Shown here: in pieces, positions 20,974 to 29,853 of the stretch | How the letters are laid out: each line of letters begins with the position of its first letter | Position numbering within the stretch: the stretch's first letter is position 1 | From: Blastococcus sp. CCUG 61487 | GTDB taxonomy: Bacteria > Actinomycetota > Actinomycetes > Mycobacteriales > Geodermatophilaceae | Direction: 5' to 3' | Length of the DNA stretch: 45,648 bases | Assembly: GCF_005222955.1 (NCBI RefSeq) | Contig: NZ_LWUA01000268.1 | Span: 1 to 45,648 of the forward strand | Program-made: the position numbers and the translations under genes | The notes under the pieces: generated by a model | Database searches by the model: none | The model's input: the letters and a program-made list of their open reading frames with translations, nothing else | What the model was told of the DNA's origin: nothing

Positions 20974-21962
20974 GGGTCGGTCTCCCCGGCCACCACCTGC
21001 GCGGCCAGCGCATCCAGCGCGGTGCTGCCGCGCAGATCGCCGATCCGCTCGCGCAGGGCCGCCAGCGCGATCGCCTCGATCTCGCGGGCCGCCCGCTCGG
21101 CCCGGCGCCGCTGCCCCTCGCCGGAGGACTCCAGCCACAGCCGGTGCTCCTCGACCCGGGCCAGCACCTCGTCGATGCCGTTGTCGGTCTCCCGGGAGGC
21201 GATGGTCTTCACGATCGGCGGCCGCCAGCCACCCGGCTCGGCGTAGCGGCCACCCAGCGACTGCATGTACCGCAGGTCGCGGACCGCCTGGTGGGCGCCG
21301 TCCCGGTCGGCCTTGTTGACGACGAACAGGTCGGCGACCTCGAGGATCCCCGCCTTGGCCGCCTGGATGCCGTCCCCCATCCCGGGGGCGACCAGCACCA
21401 GGGTCGTGTCGGCGAGCGAGGCGATCTCCAGTTCCGACTGCCCCACGCCGACGGTCTCGATCAGCACGACGTCGCAGCCGGCGGCATCGAGCACGCGCAG
21501 CGCCTGCGGCGTGGCCCAGGACAGGCCGCCCAGGTGCCCGCGCGAGGCCATCGACCTGATGAAGACGCCGTCGTCACCCGCGTGGTCCTGCATGCGGACG
21601 CGGTCGCCGAGCAGCGCGCCGCCGGAGAACGGGGACGACGGGTCGACGGCGAGCACGCCGACCCGCTTGCCGGCCTGCCGCAGGCCGCGCACGAGCGCGG
21701 TCGTGGTGGTGGACTTGCCGACCCCCGGTGAGCCGGTGAGCCCCAGCACCTGGGCGTGACCGGTGTGCGGCGCCAGCGCGGCAGCGACCTCGCGCAGCGC
21801 GGGGCTGGCGTCCTCGACCAGCGAGATCAGCCGGGCGACCGAGCGCGCATCCCCCTCGCGCGCCCGGGCGACGAGGTCGGGGACGTCGACGGAGCGGCGC
21901 CCCCGCCGCCCACGAGGGGCGGCGGGGGCGTCCGTCTGGACGGCGAGGCCGTCCGAGGTCAC
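20937..21962 (-). CDS. meaB: MeaB/ArgK-type G3E-like GTPase (B12 mutase chaperone)
   Basis: GTPase that loads and protects adenosylcobalamin-dependent acyl-CoA mutases. The 341-aa protein has P-loop GSPGVGKST (77-85), [28 protein letters not shown] and the guanine motif NKAD. The GTG at 21962 gives a four-base GTGA overlap with the thiolase stop, better than an ATG at 22016 that would run into thiolase. The likely client in this window is the B12 mutase at 32267-34285. The 3' end overlaps the convergent HTTM gene by 37 bases. Confidence 0.93.
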   Translation of the reverse strand: MTSDGLAVQTDAPAAPRGRRGRRSVDVPDLVARAREGDARSVARLISLVEDASPALREVAAALAPHTGHAQVLGLTGSPGVGKSTTTTALVRGLRQAGKRVGVLAVDPSSPFSGGALLGDRVRMQDHAGDDGVFIRSMASRGHLGGLSWATPQALRVLDAAGCDVVLIETVGVGQSELEIASLADTTLVLVAPGMGDGIQAAKAGILEVADLFVVNKADRDGAHQAVRDLRYMQSLGGRYAEPGGWRPPIVKTIASRETDNGIDEVLARVEEHRLWLESSGEGQRRRAERAAREIEAIALAALRERIGDLRGSTALDALAAQVVAGETDPYRAADELVARL

Positions 21963-23164
21963 GCCGAGGCGGGCGCGTGCAGGATCAGCGCGTCGCCCTG
22001 ACCGCCGCCACCGCACAGCGCGGCGGCGCCGAGCTTGGCGCCCCGACGGCGCAGCTCGAGCGCCACGTCGAGGACCAGCCGGGCGCCGCTCATGCCGATC
22101 GGGTGCCCCAGGGCGATCGCGCCACCGTTGGGGTTCACCTTCTCGGGGTCGATGCCGAGCTCGCGGGTGGAGACGATGCCCACCGCGGCGAACGCCTCGT
22201 TGAGCTCGACGACGTCGAGGTCCTTGGGGTCGATGCCCTCGCGCTCGCAGGCCTTCTGGATGGCCCGCGACGGCTGGCTCTGCAGCGTGGCGTCCGGGCC
22301 GGCGACGACGCCGTGGGCACCGATCTCGGCGATCGGGGTGATGCCCAGCTCGGCGGCCTTGGCCGCGCTCATGACCACCACGGCGCAGGCACCGTCGGAG
22401 ATCTGCGAGGCGGTGCCGGCGGTGATCGTGCCGTCCTTGGCGAAGGCGGGCCGGAGCTTGCCCAGGCTCTCCGCGGTGGTGTCGGCGCGGATGCCCTCGT
22501 CCTCGGTGAACTCGATCGGGTCGCCCTTGCGCTGCGGGATCAGGACCGGGGTGATCGACTCGGCGAAGACGCCGTCCTTGTGCGAGCGCGCGGCCTTCTG
22601 GTGGCTGGCCGCGGCGAACTCGTCCTGCTCCTCGCGGGTCAGGTTGTAGCGGGAGTTGGCCTTCTCGGTCAGCTCGCCCATCGCGACCTGGTCGAAGGTG
22701 TCGGAGAGGCCGTCGTGGGCCATCGCGTCGATCAGCTTCGTGTCGCCGTACTTGGTGCCGGTGCGCGAGTTGGCGAGCAGGTGCGGCGCCTGGGTCATCG
22801 ACTCCTGGCCACCGGCGACGACGATGTCGAACTCGCCGGCGCGGATGAGCTGGTCGGCCATCGCGATGGCGGTCATGCCCGACAGACAGACCTTGTTGAC
22901 GGTCAGCGCGGGCACCGACATCGGGATGCCGGCCTTGACGGCGGCGGGACGGGCCGGGTTCTGGCCGGCACCGGCCTGGATGACCTGGCCCATGATCACG
23001 TACTCGACCTGCTCGCCGGAGATGCCGGCCCGCTCGAGAGCGGCCTTGATGGCGAAGCCACCGAGATCGGCGGCGGAGAAGTCCTTCAGCGAGCCGAGGA
23101 GCCGCCCCATGGGGGTACGGGCACCGCTGACGATGACGGAGCGGGCTCGGTTGTTCTCGCTCAT
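21959..23164 (-). CDS. Acetyl-CoA C-acetyltransferase (thiolase)
   Basis: Condenses two acetyl-CoA to acetoacetyl-CoA, or the reverse. The 401-aa protein has the acylated Cys93 ([12 protein letters not shown]), [22 protein letters not shown] and a second catalytic Cys in [13 protein letters not shown]. The ATG has GGAGG six bases upstream. A promoter-like TATCCT is present on the minus strand at 23258-23253. It is divergent from the epimerase gene and coupled to meaB. With ccr and the dehydrogenase nearby, a biosynthetic role at the entry of the ethylmalonyl-CoA route is plausible; fatty-acid or isoleucine breakdown is the alternative. Confidence 0.92.
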   Translation of the reverse strand: MSENNRARSVIVSGARTPMGRLLGSLKDFSAADLGGFAIKAALERAGISGEQVEYVIMGQVIQAGAGQNPARPAAVKAGIPMSVPALTVNKVCLSGMTAIAMADQLIRAGEFDIVVAGGQESMTQAPHLLANSRTGTKYGDTKLIDAMAHDGLSDTFDQVAMGELTEKANSRYNLTREEQDEFAAASHQKAARSHKDGVFAESITPVLIPQRKGDPIEFTEDEGIRADTTAESLGKLRPAFAKDGTITAGTASQISDGACAVVVMSAAKAAELGITPIAEIGAHGVVAGPDATLQSQPSRAIQKACEREGIDPKDLDVVELNEAFAAVGIVSTRELGIDPEKVNPNGGAIALGHPIGMSGARLVLDVALELRRRGAKLGAAALCGGGGQGDALILHAPASA

Positions 23165-23356
23165 GGGGGGCCTCCAGTGCCGGGCCGCCGGCGCCGGCGA
23201 CCGTGTCAGATGCTGCGGGCCGCGCGGGACGCGCGGCGTCGGGCTACCCACGAGGATAGGACCTGCGGTCAACGGCCCACCGAGGGGCGGAATCGGCGTC
23301 ACCCGACCGTGGTCACGGCCGACCCGGAGTGTCGCCCCGGAGGGCCTCGCGGCAGG

Positions 23357-23827
23357 ATGCCCGTCGTGACCTCCAACGACGCTGCGTCGGCCGGCCTGCC
23401 CGAGGGCCTGTTCACGACGATCGACCACGTGGGCATCGCGGTGCCCGACCTCGACGAGGCGATCGCCTTCTACGCCGAGAAGTACGGCGTGCGATCGGTG
23501 CACGAGGAGACCAACGAGGAGCAGGGCGTCCGCGAGGCGATGCTCGCGGTGGGCGACGGCGACACCCGCATCCAGCTGCTCGCTCCGCTCACCCCCGAAT
23601 CGACGATCGCGAAGTTCATCGGCCGCTCCGGTCCGGGTCTGCAGCAGCTCGCCTTCCGCGTCGACGACGTCGAAGCGGTCAGCGCCACCCTGCGCGAGCG
23701 CGGCCTGCGGCTGCTCTACGACACCCCCAAGCGCGGCACGTCGGACAGCCGGGTGAACTTCATCCACCCGAAGGACGCCGGCGGCGTGCTCGTCGAGATC
23801 GTGCAGCCCGCGGCCTCCGCCCACTGA
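23357..23827 (+). CDS. mce: Methylmalonyl/ethylmalonyl-CoA epimerase
   Basis: Interconverts 2R and 2S isomers of methylmalonyl-CoA; family members also act on ethylmalonyl-CoA. The product is about 156 aa with two VOC half-domains: [20 protein letters not shown] at the start and [14 protein letters not shown] in the middle, with a final Glu in VLVEIVQP as metal ligand. The position often held by His in the second motif is Gln here. Start is ATG 23357 or GTG 23366; AGGA eight bases before the GTG slightly favours the latter. It lies 67 bases upstream of ccr on the same strand. Confidence 0.9.
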   Translation: MPVVTSNDAASAGLPEGLFTTIDHVGIAVPDLDEAIAFYAEKYGVRSVHEETNEEQGVREAMLAVGDGDTRIQLLAPLTPESTIAKFIGRSGPGLQQLAFRVDDVEAVSATLRERGLRLLYDTPKRGTSDSRVNFIHPKDAGGVLVEIVQPAASAH

Positions 23828-23843
23828 CCGATTCGGAACCTGG

Positions 23844-23861
23844 TGTTACCCGTCGGTAACA
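23844..23861. promoter_or_regulatory. Palindromic operator-like site upstream of ccr
   Basis: TGTTACC-CGTC-GGTAACA has 7-bp perfect arms. It lies in the gap after the epimerase gene and 33 bases before the ccr start. The AT-rich arms stand out in this GC-rich DNA and look like a TetR- or GntR-type operator. The regulator is unknown and not obviously in the window. Confidence 0.5.
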
Positions 23862-23894
23862 TCACGCCACCGCTTAGACGACCCAGGAGTTCGC

Positions 23895-25226
23895 GTGAAC
23901 GAGATCAGGGACGCCATCCTCGCCGACCAGCTGGACGCGCTGGGGGGCCTGGCTGTGCCGGAGTCCTACCGCGCCGTGGTGGTGCGCAAGGACGAGCAGG
24001 ACATGTTCGAGGGGGTGGCCACCAGGGACAAGGACCCCCGCAAGTCGCTGCACGTGCAGGAGGTCGCCACCCCGGAGCTGGGCCCCGGTGAGGCGATCGT
24101 CGCCGTCATGGCGTCGTCGGTGAACTACAACACCGTCTGGACGTCGATCTTCGAGCCGGTCTCGACCTTCGGCTTCCTCGAGCGCTACGGCCGCCTCTCG
24201 GAGCTGACCAAGCGCCACGACCTGCCCTACCACGTGGTGGGCTCCGACCTCGCCGGCGTCGTGCTGCGCGTGGGCCCGGGTGTCAACAAGTGGAAGCCGG
24301 GCGACGAGGTCGTCGCGCACTGCCTCTCGGTGGAGCTCGAGGACCCGGCCGGCCACGACGACACGATGATGGACCCGCAGCAGCGGATCTGGGGCTTCGA
24401 GACCAACTTCGGCGGCCTCGCCGACCTGGCGCTGGTCAAGAGCAACCAGCTCATGCCCAAGCCCGCCCACCTCTCCTGGGAGGAGGCCGCGGCGCCCGGG
24501 CTGGTCAACTCCACCGCCTACCGGCAGCTGGTGAGCAAGAACGGCGCCAACATGAAGCAGGGCGACACGGTCCTGATCTGGGGCGCCTCCGGCGGCCTGG
24601 GCTCCTACGCGACCCAGATGGCGCTCAACGGCGGCGCCATCCCGGTCTGCGTCGTCAGCAGCCCGGAGAAGGCCGAGATCGTCCGGCGGATGGGCGCCGA
24701 GCTGGTCATCGACCGCTCCGCCGAGGGATACAAGTTCTGGAAGGACGAGAACACCCAGGACCCCAAGGAGTGGCAGCGCTTCGGCAAGAAGATCCGTGAG
24801 CTGACCGGCGGCGAGGACGTCGACATCGTCTTCGAGCACCCCGGCCGGGAGACCTTCGGCGCGAGCGTCTACGTCGCCAAGAAGGGCGGCACGATCGTCA
24901 CCTGCGCCTCGACCAGCGGGTACATGCACCAGTACGACAACCGGTACCTCTGGATGAACCTGAAGAAGATCCTGAGCTCGCACTTCGCGAACTACAAGGA
25001 GGCGTGGGAGGCCAACCGGCTCATCGACAAGGGCCTCATCCACCCGACGCTGTCGAAGGTCTACCCGATCGAGGAGGTCGGGCAGGCCGCCCTCGACGTC
25101 CACAAGAACGCCCACCAGGGCAAGGTCGGCGTGCTGACGCTGGCCCCCGAGGAGGGGCTCGGCGTCAAGGACGCCGAGAAGCGCGAGAAGCACCTCGAGG
25201 CGATCAACCGCTTCCGCGGGGTCTAG
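23895..25226 (+). CDS. ccr: Crotonyl-CoA carboxylase/reductase
   Basis: NADPH-dependent reductive carboxylation of crotonyl-CoA to ethylmalonyl-CoA, the signature step of the ethylmalonyl-CoA pathway; it also makes extender units. The 443-aa MDR-family protein has the cofactor motif GASGGLGSYA. The four CO2-pocket residues described for carboxylating Ccr are present: Asn79 (VNYNTVW), Phe168-Glu169 (WGFETNFGG) and His363 (SSHFANYK). All are offset by two from the Kitasatospora numbering. The GTG start has AGGAG five bases upstream. A palindrome precedes it and a strong hairpin follows. Confidence 0.95.
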   Translation: MNEIRDAILADQLDALGGLAVPESYRAVVVRKDEQDMFEGVATRDKDPRKSLHVQEVATPELGPGEAIVAVMASSVNYNTVWTSIFEPVSTFGFLERYGRLSELTKRHDLPYHVVGSDLAGVVLRVGPGVNKWKPGDEVVAHCLSVELEDPAGHDDTMMDPQQRIWGFETNFGGLADLALVKSNQLMPKPAHLSWEEAAAPGLVNSTAYRQLVSKNGANMKQGDTVLIWGASGGLGSYATQMALNGGAIPVCVVSSPEKAEIVRRMGAELVIDRSAEGYKFWKDENTQDPKEWQRFGKKIRELTGGEDVDIVFEHPGRETFGASVYVAKKGGTIVTCASTSGYMHQYDNRYLWMNLKKILSSHFANYKEAWEANRLIDKGLIHPTLSKVYPIEEVGQAALDVHKNAHQGKVGVLTLAPEEGLGVKDAEKREKHLEAINRFRGV

Positions 25227-25245
25227 TCGAGACCCTGCAGCCCGT

Positions 25246-25279
25246 CGAGGGCCCGGCTCCCCAGGGAGTCGGGCCCTCG
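25246..25279. terminator. Hairpin terminator downstream of ccr
   Basis: A 15-bp stem with one G-U pair: 25246-25260 pairs with 25265-25279 around loop CCAG. It starts 20 bases after the ccr stop and before the DivIVA gene. There is no long T-run, as is usual in high-GC actinobacteria. Confidence 0.65.
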
Positions 25280-25375
25280 GCCGTTCCGGGTCACGCCAGT
25301 GGCGGTCGTGGCGGTTGGGAACGGTCGCACCCGACACGCTGACGCGCCGTTCCGGCGTCTGCGAAGATGTGCCGC

Positions 25376-26485
25376 ATGAGCGACCCCCGCCACGATCTGC
25401 CGATGCACGAGGCCCAGCACTCGTTCGACGTGGTGCTGCGCGGCTACGACCGCAGCCAGGTCGCCGACACGATCGAGCGGCTGGAGGCCGACTTCCGCAT
25501 CGCGCTCGCCGACCGCGACGCCGCCGTCGCCCGCTCGGCGGACCTGGCCGGTCAGCTCTCGGCGATGCACAACGAGATCGAGGCGCTGCGCCGCAAGGCC
25601 GCCACCGCCTCCGCGCCGACCTTCGAGAACATCAGCGAGCGCATCCAGCACATGCTGCAGCTCGCCGAGGAGGAGGCCGGCGAGATCCGCAAGGCCGCCG
25701 AGGTCGAGGCGCAGGCCGTGCGCGAGCAGACCGCCGCCGAGGAGCGCGCGCTGCTCGAGCGGCACGCCGCCGGGCAGGCCGAGGTCGAGCGGATGATCGC
25801 CGAGGCCCGGCAGAACGCCGACCAGATCATGCAGAAGGCGCAGCAGCGCGCCGACGAGCTCGTGGCCAAGGCCCAGGAGCGGGTCGCCCGCCTGGACGCG
25901 GAGTCGCAGGCCCGCCGGGCGAAGGTCGAGGAGGACTTCGACATCGCCCAGCGCGCCCGCCGCGCGGAGGCCGCCCGGGTCGAGGAGGAGCGCGAGCGCG
26001 TCTCCACCCAGGCCGCCCGGCAGCGGATCGCCGCCGCGGAGCAGCACGCCGCCCAGCTCATCGCCGAGGGCGAGGCGAAGGCCGAGGCGATCCGCGGCGT
26101 CCGCGACGAGCTCACCTCCCGGCTGGTGGCGGCCCGTCGCCTGCTGGACGGGCTCCCCGACCTCACCGATCGTCCGGAGTCGGAGGAGGCCGCCGAGTCC
26201 GGCGAGAGCGAGCGCCCCCAGCCCGCGGCGGAGGCGACGCAGAAGCCCGAGACGACCCAGAAGCCGGAGACGACGCAGCCCGCGGCGGCGCAGTCCGGCC
26301 AGGAGCCTGCTCCCCAGCCGGCCGCCCAGGCCGCACCGCCCGCCCGGGCCGAGGCCACGCCGACGCGCCAGCTGCCGCTCCCCTCCCGGCAGGGTGGCCA
26401 GGAGCCTGCGGGTGCGACCGCGGCTCCCGCCGGCGGTCCCGCCACGCAGGCCATCGACCAGCCCACCGGGCGGGGCCGCTCCTGA
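25376..26485 (+). CDS. DivIVA/Wag31-like coiled-coil protein
   Basis: A 369-aa cytoplasmic protein. The N-terminal DivIVA-type membrane-targeting segment (HSFDVVLRGYDRSQVADTIERLEADF) is followed by about 200 residues of Ala/Glu/Arg-rich coiled coil. The tail is a disordered Pro/Gln/Ala region that includes a short PETTQK repeat near 285-300. Such proteins scaffold polar growth or septation. It is not necessarily the main Wag31, which normally sits by the ftsZ cluster. ATG 25376 is chosen; an in-frame ATG at 25367 adds three residues. The sortase gene begins about 20 bases after its stop. Confidence 0.82.
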   Translation: MSDPRHDLPMHEAQHSFDVVLRGYDRSQVADTIERLEADFRIALADRDAAVARSADLAGQLSAMHNEIEALRRKAATASAPTFENISERIQHMLQLAEEEAGEIRKAAEVEAQAVREQTAAEERALLERHAAGQAEVERMIAEARQNADQIMQKAQQRADELVAKAQERVARLDAESQARRAKVEEDFDIAQRARRAEAARVEEERERVSTQAARQRIAAAEQHAAQLIAEGEAKAEAIRGVRDELTSRLVAARRLLDGLPDLTDRPESEEAAESGESERPQPAAEATQKPETTQKPETTQPAAAQSGQEPAPQPAAQAAPPARAEATPTRQLPLPSRQGGQEPAGATAAPAGGPATQAIDQPTGRGRS

Positions 26486-26505
26486 GGGGAGCTGCCCGGC
26501 GCGGG

Positions 26506-27723
26506 GTGACCACCCTGCTCCTGGCGGTGGTCGCCGCGCTCCTGCTCGGTCAGGGAACGGCGGCAGCCGACGAGCCGGGGCGGCTGCGGATCGCGCACCT
26601 CTCCCCCGACACACCTGCCGTCGACGTCGCGCTCACGCCGGCACCGGCGTCGGGACCGGCCGCGGACCCGGGGCCCGACGTCGCCACCGCACTGCAGTAC
26701 GGCGACGTCGGCGAGTACCTCGAGCTCGCCGCCGGCGCCTACGCGGTCAGCGTCCGTCCCGCGGGCAGCCCAGCAGACACGTCTCCGGCGCTGTCCACCC
26801 GCGTCCAGCTGCCGGCCGGCGGCGTCCGCACCCTGGCGCTCTCGGGTCCGTTCGCCGACCTGGCCCTGACCGAGCTGACCGACGAGCCGGCACCCGCCGG
26901 AGCCGCCACCGCACGGGTCCGGGTCGTGGCGGCCGCCGCCGGCGCACCCGTCGTCGACGTGGCGGTCGACGACGGCCCCCTGCTGGCCGCCGACCTGGCC
27001 TTCCCCGGCGCCGGTGACCACGTCCTCGTCGACGCCGGGCCGCTGACGCTGCGGCTCGCCGGAGGTGGTACCGACACCACCGTGTCGCTCGATCTCGAGG
27101 CCGGGACCGTCGTCAGCCTCCTGGTGGTGGACGCTCCGGACGGAGGGCTCACGGTGCAGCCGGTCGTCGACGCCGCCGCGCCGGCGAGGGTGCCCGTCGG
27201 GGGCGTCGAAGCCGGTGGTGGCCTGCCGTCCTCCGCGTCGACTGCGGAAGGTGCCGTGCCCGCCGTGCCGCTCGCCGCGGCGCCGGCGGTCCCGGTGCGG
27301 CTGCGGATGCCCGCGGTCGGCATCGACGCGTCGGTGGCACCCACCGGGCTCGGCGCCGGCGGCGACCTGGCGGTCCCGGCCGCGCCGGAGCTGGCCGGCT
27401 GGTACGCGGGCGGACCGGCCCCGGGTGAGCGCGGGCCGGCGGTGCTCACCGGGCACGTCGACTGGGGCGGGCTGCCGGCGGTGCTGCACGGGCTGGCGGG
27501 AGCAGCGCCGGGCGACGAGGTCGTGGTCGACCGGGCCGACGGGACGAGCGTGCGGTTCACGGTCACCCGCGTGGCGCAGGTGCCGAAGACCGCCTTCCCG
27601 ACCGGGGACGTGTACGGACCGGTCCCGGGAGCCGAGCTGCGGCTGATCACCTGCGGCGGGCGGTTCGATCGGGCGACCGGCAGCTACGCCGACAACGTCG
27701 TGGTGTTCGCCCGTCTCGGTTAG
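26506..27723 (+). CDS. DUF4397 domain fused to class E/F-like sortase
   Basis: Secreted or membrane-linked protein of about 405 aa. A short signal (TTLLLAVVAALLLGQGTAAADE) is followed by a DUF4397 beta-rich module (RIAHLSPDTPAVDVAL, QYGDVGEYLELAAGAYAVSV), a Pro/Ala linker (about 222-262), and a sortase fold with His317 (LTGHVDW), Cys383 (LITCGG) and an Arg at 386 or 389. The usual actinobacterial class-F form is a sortase alone, so the DUF4397 front is notable. GTG 26506 is the first standard start; a CTG at 26482 overlapping the DivIVA stop would add an Arg-rich signal n-region. The stop overlaps the convergent gene by four bases. Confidence 0.78.
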   Translation: MTTLLLAVVAALLLGQGTAAADEPGRLRIAHLSPDTPAVDVALTPAPASGPAADPGPDVATALQYGDVGEYLELAAGAYAVSVRPAGSPADTSPALSTRVQLPAGGVRTLALSGPFADLALTELTDEPAPAGAATARVRVVAAAAGAPVVDVAVDDGPLLAADLAFPGAGDHVLVDAGPLTLRLAGGGTDTTVSLDLEAGTVVSLLVVDAPDGGLTVQPVVDAAAPARVPVGGVEAGGGLPSSASTAEGAVPAVPLAAAPAVPVRLRMPAVGIDASVAPTGLGAGGDLAVPAAPELAGWYAGGPAPGERGPAVLTGHVDWGGLPAVLHGLAGAAPGDEVVVDRADGTSVRFTVTRVAQVPKTAFPTGDVYGPVPGAELRLITCGGRFDRATGSYADNVVVFARLG

Positions 27724-28025
27724 CGACGGCGGTCGCGCGCCCGCCAGCAGGTGGCGTGCCAGTGCCGCCGCCAGTCCGCCGCGGACTCGGTGTCCCAGGG
27801 GTCGAGGTCGGAGTCGCGGGCGTAGGCCGGCCAGGTCACCAGGTGCGGCGTCCCCGGGCGGATCTCCTGGTCGCAGCCGGGACAGCGGTAGGTCTTGGTC
27901 GCGCCGGAACCGGTGAGCGTGCGCACGACCCAGTCGCCGTCACCGGCCTCCTCGACCGTCTCGACGCGCCGCGCCGGCTCGCGACCACCAGGTCGTGAGC
28001 CGGCGCGGGGACGGCGTCGAGGCAC
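27720..28025 (-). CDS. Small conserved Cys-rich protein
   Basis: A 101-aa protein: basic N-terminus (PRRRPRAGSRPGG), then DWVVRTL, YRCPGCDQEIRPGTPHLV and HWHATCWRARDRRR. The CxxC plus HxxC arrangement looks like a zinc ribbon or HNH-like knuckle. It resembles a short actinobacterial family often labelled ATP/GTP-binding without evidence, so function is unknown. The GTG start lies three bases after the dehydrogenase stop, suggesting co-transcription. A large inverted repeat covers its first codons, so a later start cannot be excluded. Confidence 0.68.
   Translation of the reverse strand: MPRRRPRAGSRPGGREPARRVETVEEAGDGDWVVRTLTGSGATKTYRCPGCDQEIRPGTPHLVTWPAYARDSDLDPWDTESAADWRRHWHATCWRARDRRR
27969..28008. 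repeat. 18-bp hairpin across the start of the Cys-rich gene
   Basis: Positions 27969-27986 pair with 27991-28008 around loop ACCA, with one G-U pair. Outer arms TCGACGC (27961-27967) and GCGTCGA (28014-28020) extend the fold. It lies about 10-65 bases after the dehydrogenase stop, where a terminator would be expected, yet inside the next reading frame. Confidence 0.55.
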
Positions 28026-28028
28026 CCG

Positions 28029-29780
28029 TCAGCGGCTGCTGTAGTCCCAGAAGCCGCGACCGGTCTTGCGACCGAGGTACCCGGCGGTGACCAGGTGCTC
28101 GAGCAGCGGCGCGGGCGCCAGGGCCGGGTCGCGGAACTCGGTGTGCAGCTCCTGCTCGATGGCCAGCGACACGTCGTTGCCGACGACGTCGAGCAGCTCG
28201 AACGGCCCCATCGGGTAGCCCAGCCCCGCCTTCACGGCGGTGTCGATGTCGGCGGCGGAGGCGTAGTGCGCCTCGAGCATGCTCACCGCGTCGTTCAGGT
28301 ACGGGAAGAGCAGCGCGTTGACGATGAAGCCCGCGCGGTCGTTGCACGACACCGCGACCTTCTTCAGCTTCGCCGAGACCGCGTGCACGGTGGCGGCCAC
28401 GTCGGGAGCGGTGGAGACGGTGGAGACCACCTCAACCAGCTTCATGACCTGGGCGGGGTTGAAGAAGTGCATGCCGACGACGTCGGCCGGGCGGCCGCTG
28501 GCCTGCGCGCACTTGATGACCGGCAGGCTCGACGTCGTCGTGGCGAGCACCGCGCCGGCCTTGGCGATCCGGCCGAGGTCGGCGAAGAGCGCCTCCTTGA
28601 CCGGCAGCGACTCGACGACGGCCTCGATGACCAGGTCGACGTCGGACAGCGCCTCCACCGAGGTGGCGCCCTTCACGCGGCCGAGGACCTCGTCGCGCAC
28701 CGACTCCTCGAGCCGGCCGCGCTGCACCTGCTTGTCCAGGGACTTGGCCAGGGCCTTCTCGACGTTGGCGACCTTCTCGTCGGACCGCGCGATGAAGGTG
28801 ACGTCGTAACCGCCCTTGGCGACGACCTCGATGATGCCGGTCGCCATGGTGCCGGAGCCGACGACGCCGACGGTCTGGACCGGGCGCGCGCCCTCGGCGG
28901 CCCCGCCGGGCGTGGGCGTCGAGGCGTCGGCGACGACCTCGGCCGAGCCGGCCTCGGCGTAGGTGTAGAAGCCGCGGCCGGACTTCTGGCCCAGGACGCC
29001 CGCGGTCGTCATCTGCTTGAGGACGGGGCTCGGGGCGTGCAGCCGCTTGCCCGACTTCCGGTGCAGCGCGTCCAGCACGTCGTAGGTGGTGTCGACGCCG
29101 ATCTCGTCCACGACCTGCAGCGGGCCCTTGGGCAGGCCGCAGCCGAAGCGCATGGCGGCGTCGATGTCCTCGCGGCTGGCGTACTTGTTCTCGAACATCG
29201 AGACCGCGTGGTTGAGGTAGCCGAACAGCAGCGCGTCGACGATGAAGCCGGGCTCATCGCCGACCGTCACCTGGACCTTGCCGAGCCGCTCGGCCAGCGC
29301 CTGCGCGTCCTCGACGGCGGCGGCGTCCGCGATGGCGGTGCGCACGACCTGAACCAGCTGGGCGTCCTTCGCCGGGGTGGCGAAGTGCAGGCCGACCACC
29401 TTGCCCGGCCGGCCGGTCGCCACCGCGAGCTCGGTGACCGAGAGGCTCGAGGTGTTGGTCGCGAGCACGGTGTCCGGGCCGCAGACCTTGTCGAGCTGCG
29501 CGAGGATGCCGGCCTTCAGCTCCGCGCGCTCGGGCACCGCCTCGACGACCAGCTCGGCCGCGGCGAGGTCGTCCAGCGACGTGGTGAAGCGGATCCGGCC
29601 GAGGACGGCGTCCTTCTCCTCACCGGCGGACCGCTCGATCGCCGCGCGGGCGCGAGCGACGGCCTCGTCGCTGACCTCGACCGCCGTGACCGACAGGCCC
29701 GCCTGGGCCAGTACCTCCGCGATGCCGGCACCAGCGGTGCCCAGCCCCACGACGCCGACCTCGTTCAATTCCCTGGCCAC
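28029..29780 (-). CDS. 3-hydroxyacyl-CoA dehydrogenase, tandem fused copies
   Basis: NAD-dependent oxidation/reduction of 3-hydroxyacyl-CoA, probably hydroxybutyryl-CoA. The 583-aa protein holds two full HCDH units. Copy 1 (about 1-285) has VGLGTAGAGI at its start; copy 2 (about 300-583) has VGSGTMATGI. Copy 2 keeps His438, Glu450 (GMHFF...KLVEVV) and Asn488 (GFIVNALL). Copy 1 keeps His132 but has Gln144 in place of the catalytic Glu and Asp182 in place of the Asn, so it is probably inactive or altered. A linker with a TPTPGG run joins them. GTG 29780 is preceded by GGAGGAGA. Confidence 0.9.
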   Translation of the reverse strand: MARELNEVGVVGLGTAGAGIAEVLAQAGLSVTAVEVSDEAVARARAAIERSAGEEKDAVLGRIRFTTSLDDLAAAELVVEAVPERAELKAGILAQLDKVCGPDTVLATNTSSLSVTELAVATGRPGKVVGLHFATPAKDAQLVQVVRTAIADAAAVEDAQALAERLGKVQVTVGDEPGFIVDALLFGYLNHAVSMFENKYASREDIDAAMRFGCGLPKGPLQVVDEIGVDTTYDVLDALHRKSGKRLHAPSPVLKQMTTAGVLGQKSGRGFYTYAEAGSAEVVADASTPTPGGAAEGARPVQTVGVVGSGTMATGIIEVVAKGGYDVTFIARSDEKVANVEKALAKSLDKQVQRGRLEESVRDEVLGRVKGATSVEALSDVDLVIEAVVESLPVKEALFADLGRIAKAGAVLATTTSSLPVIKCAQASGRPADVVGMHFFNPAQVMKLVEVVSTVSTAPDVAATVHAVSAKLKKVAVSCNDRAGFIVNALLFPYLNDAVSMLEAHYASAADIDTAVKAGLGYPMGPFELLDVVGNDVSLAIEQELHTEFRDPALAPAPLLEHLVTAGYLGRKTGRGFWDYSSR

Positions 29781-29853
29781 GCTGCCATCTCCTCCACCGT
29801 CGGTGATCGCCGGTGAGTCTCTCACCCTCCGGTGGCCGGACTCGCAGGGTGGC

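Noticed and set aside
25376-26485. The main polar-growth protein Wag31
   Set aside because: It lacks the ftsZ/sepF neighbourhood and has an atypical Gln/Pro tail, so only DivIVA-like is claimed.
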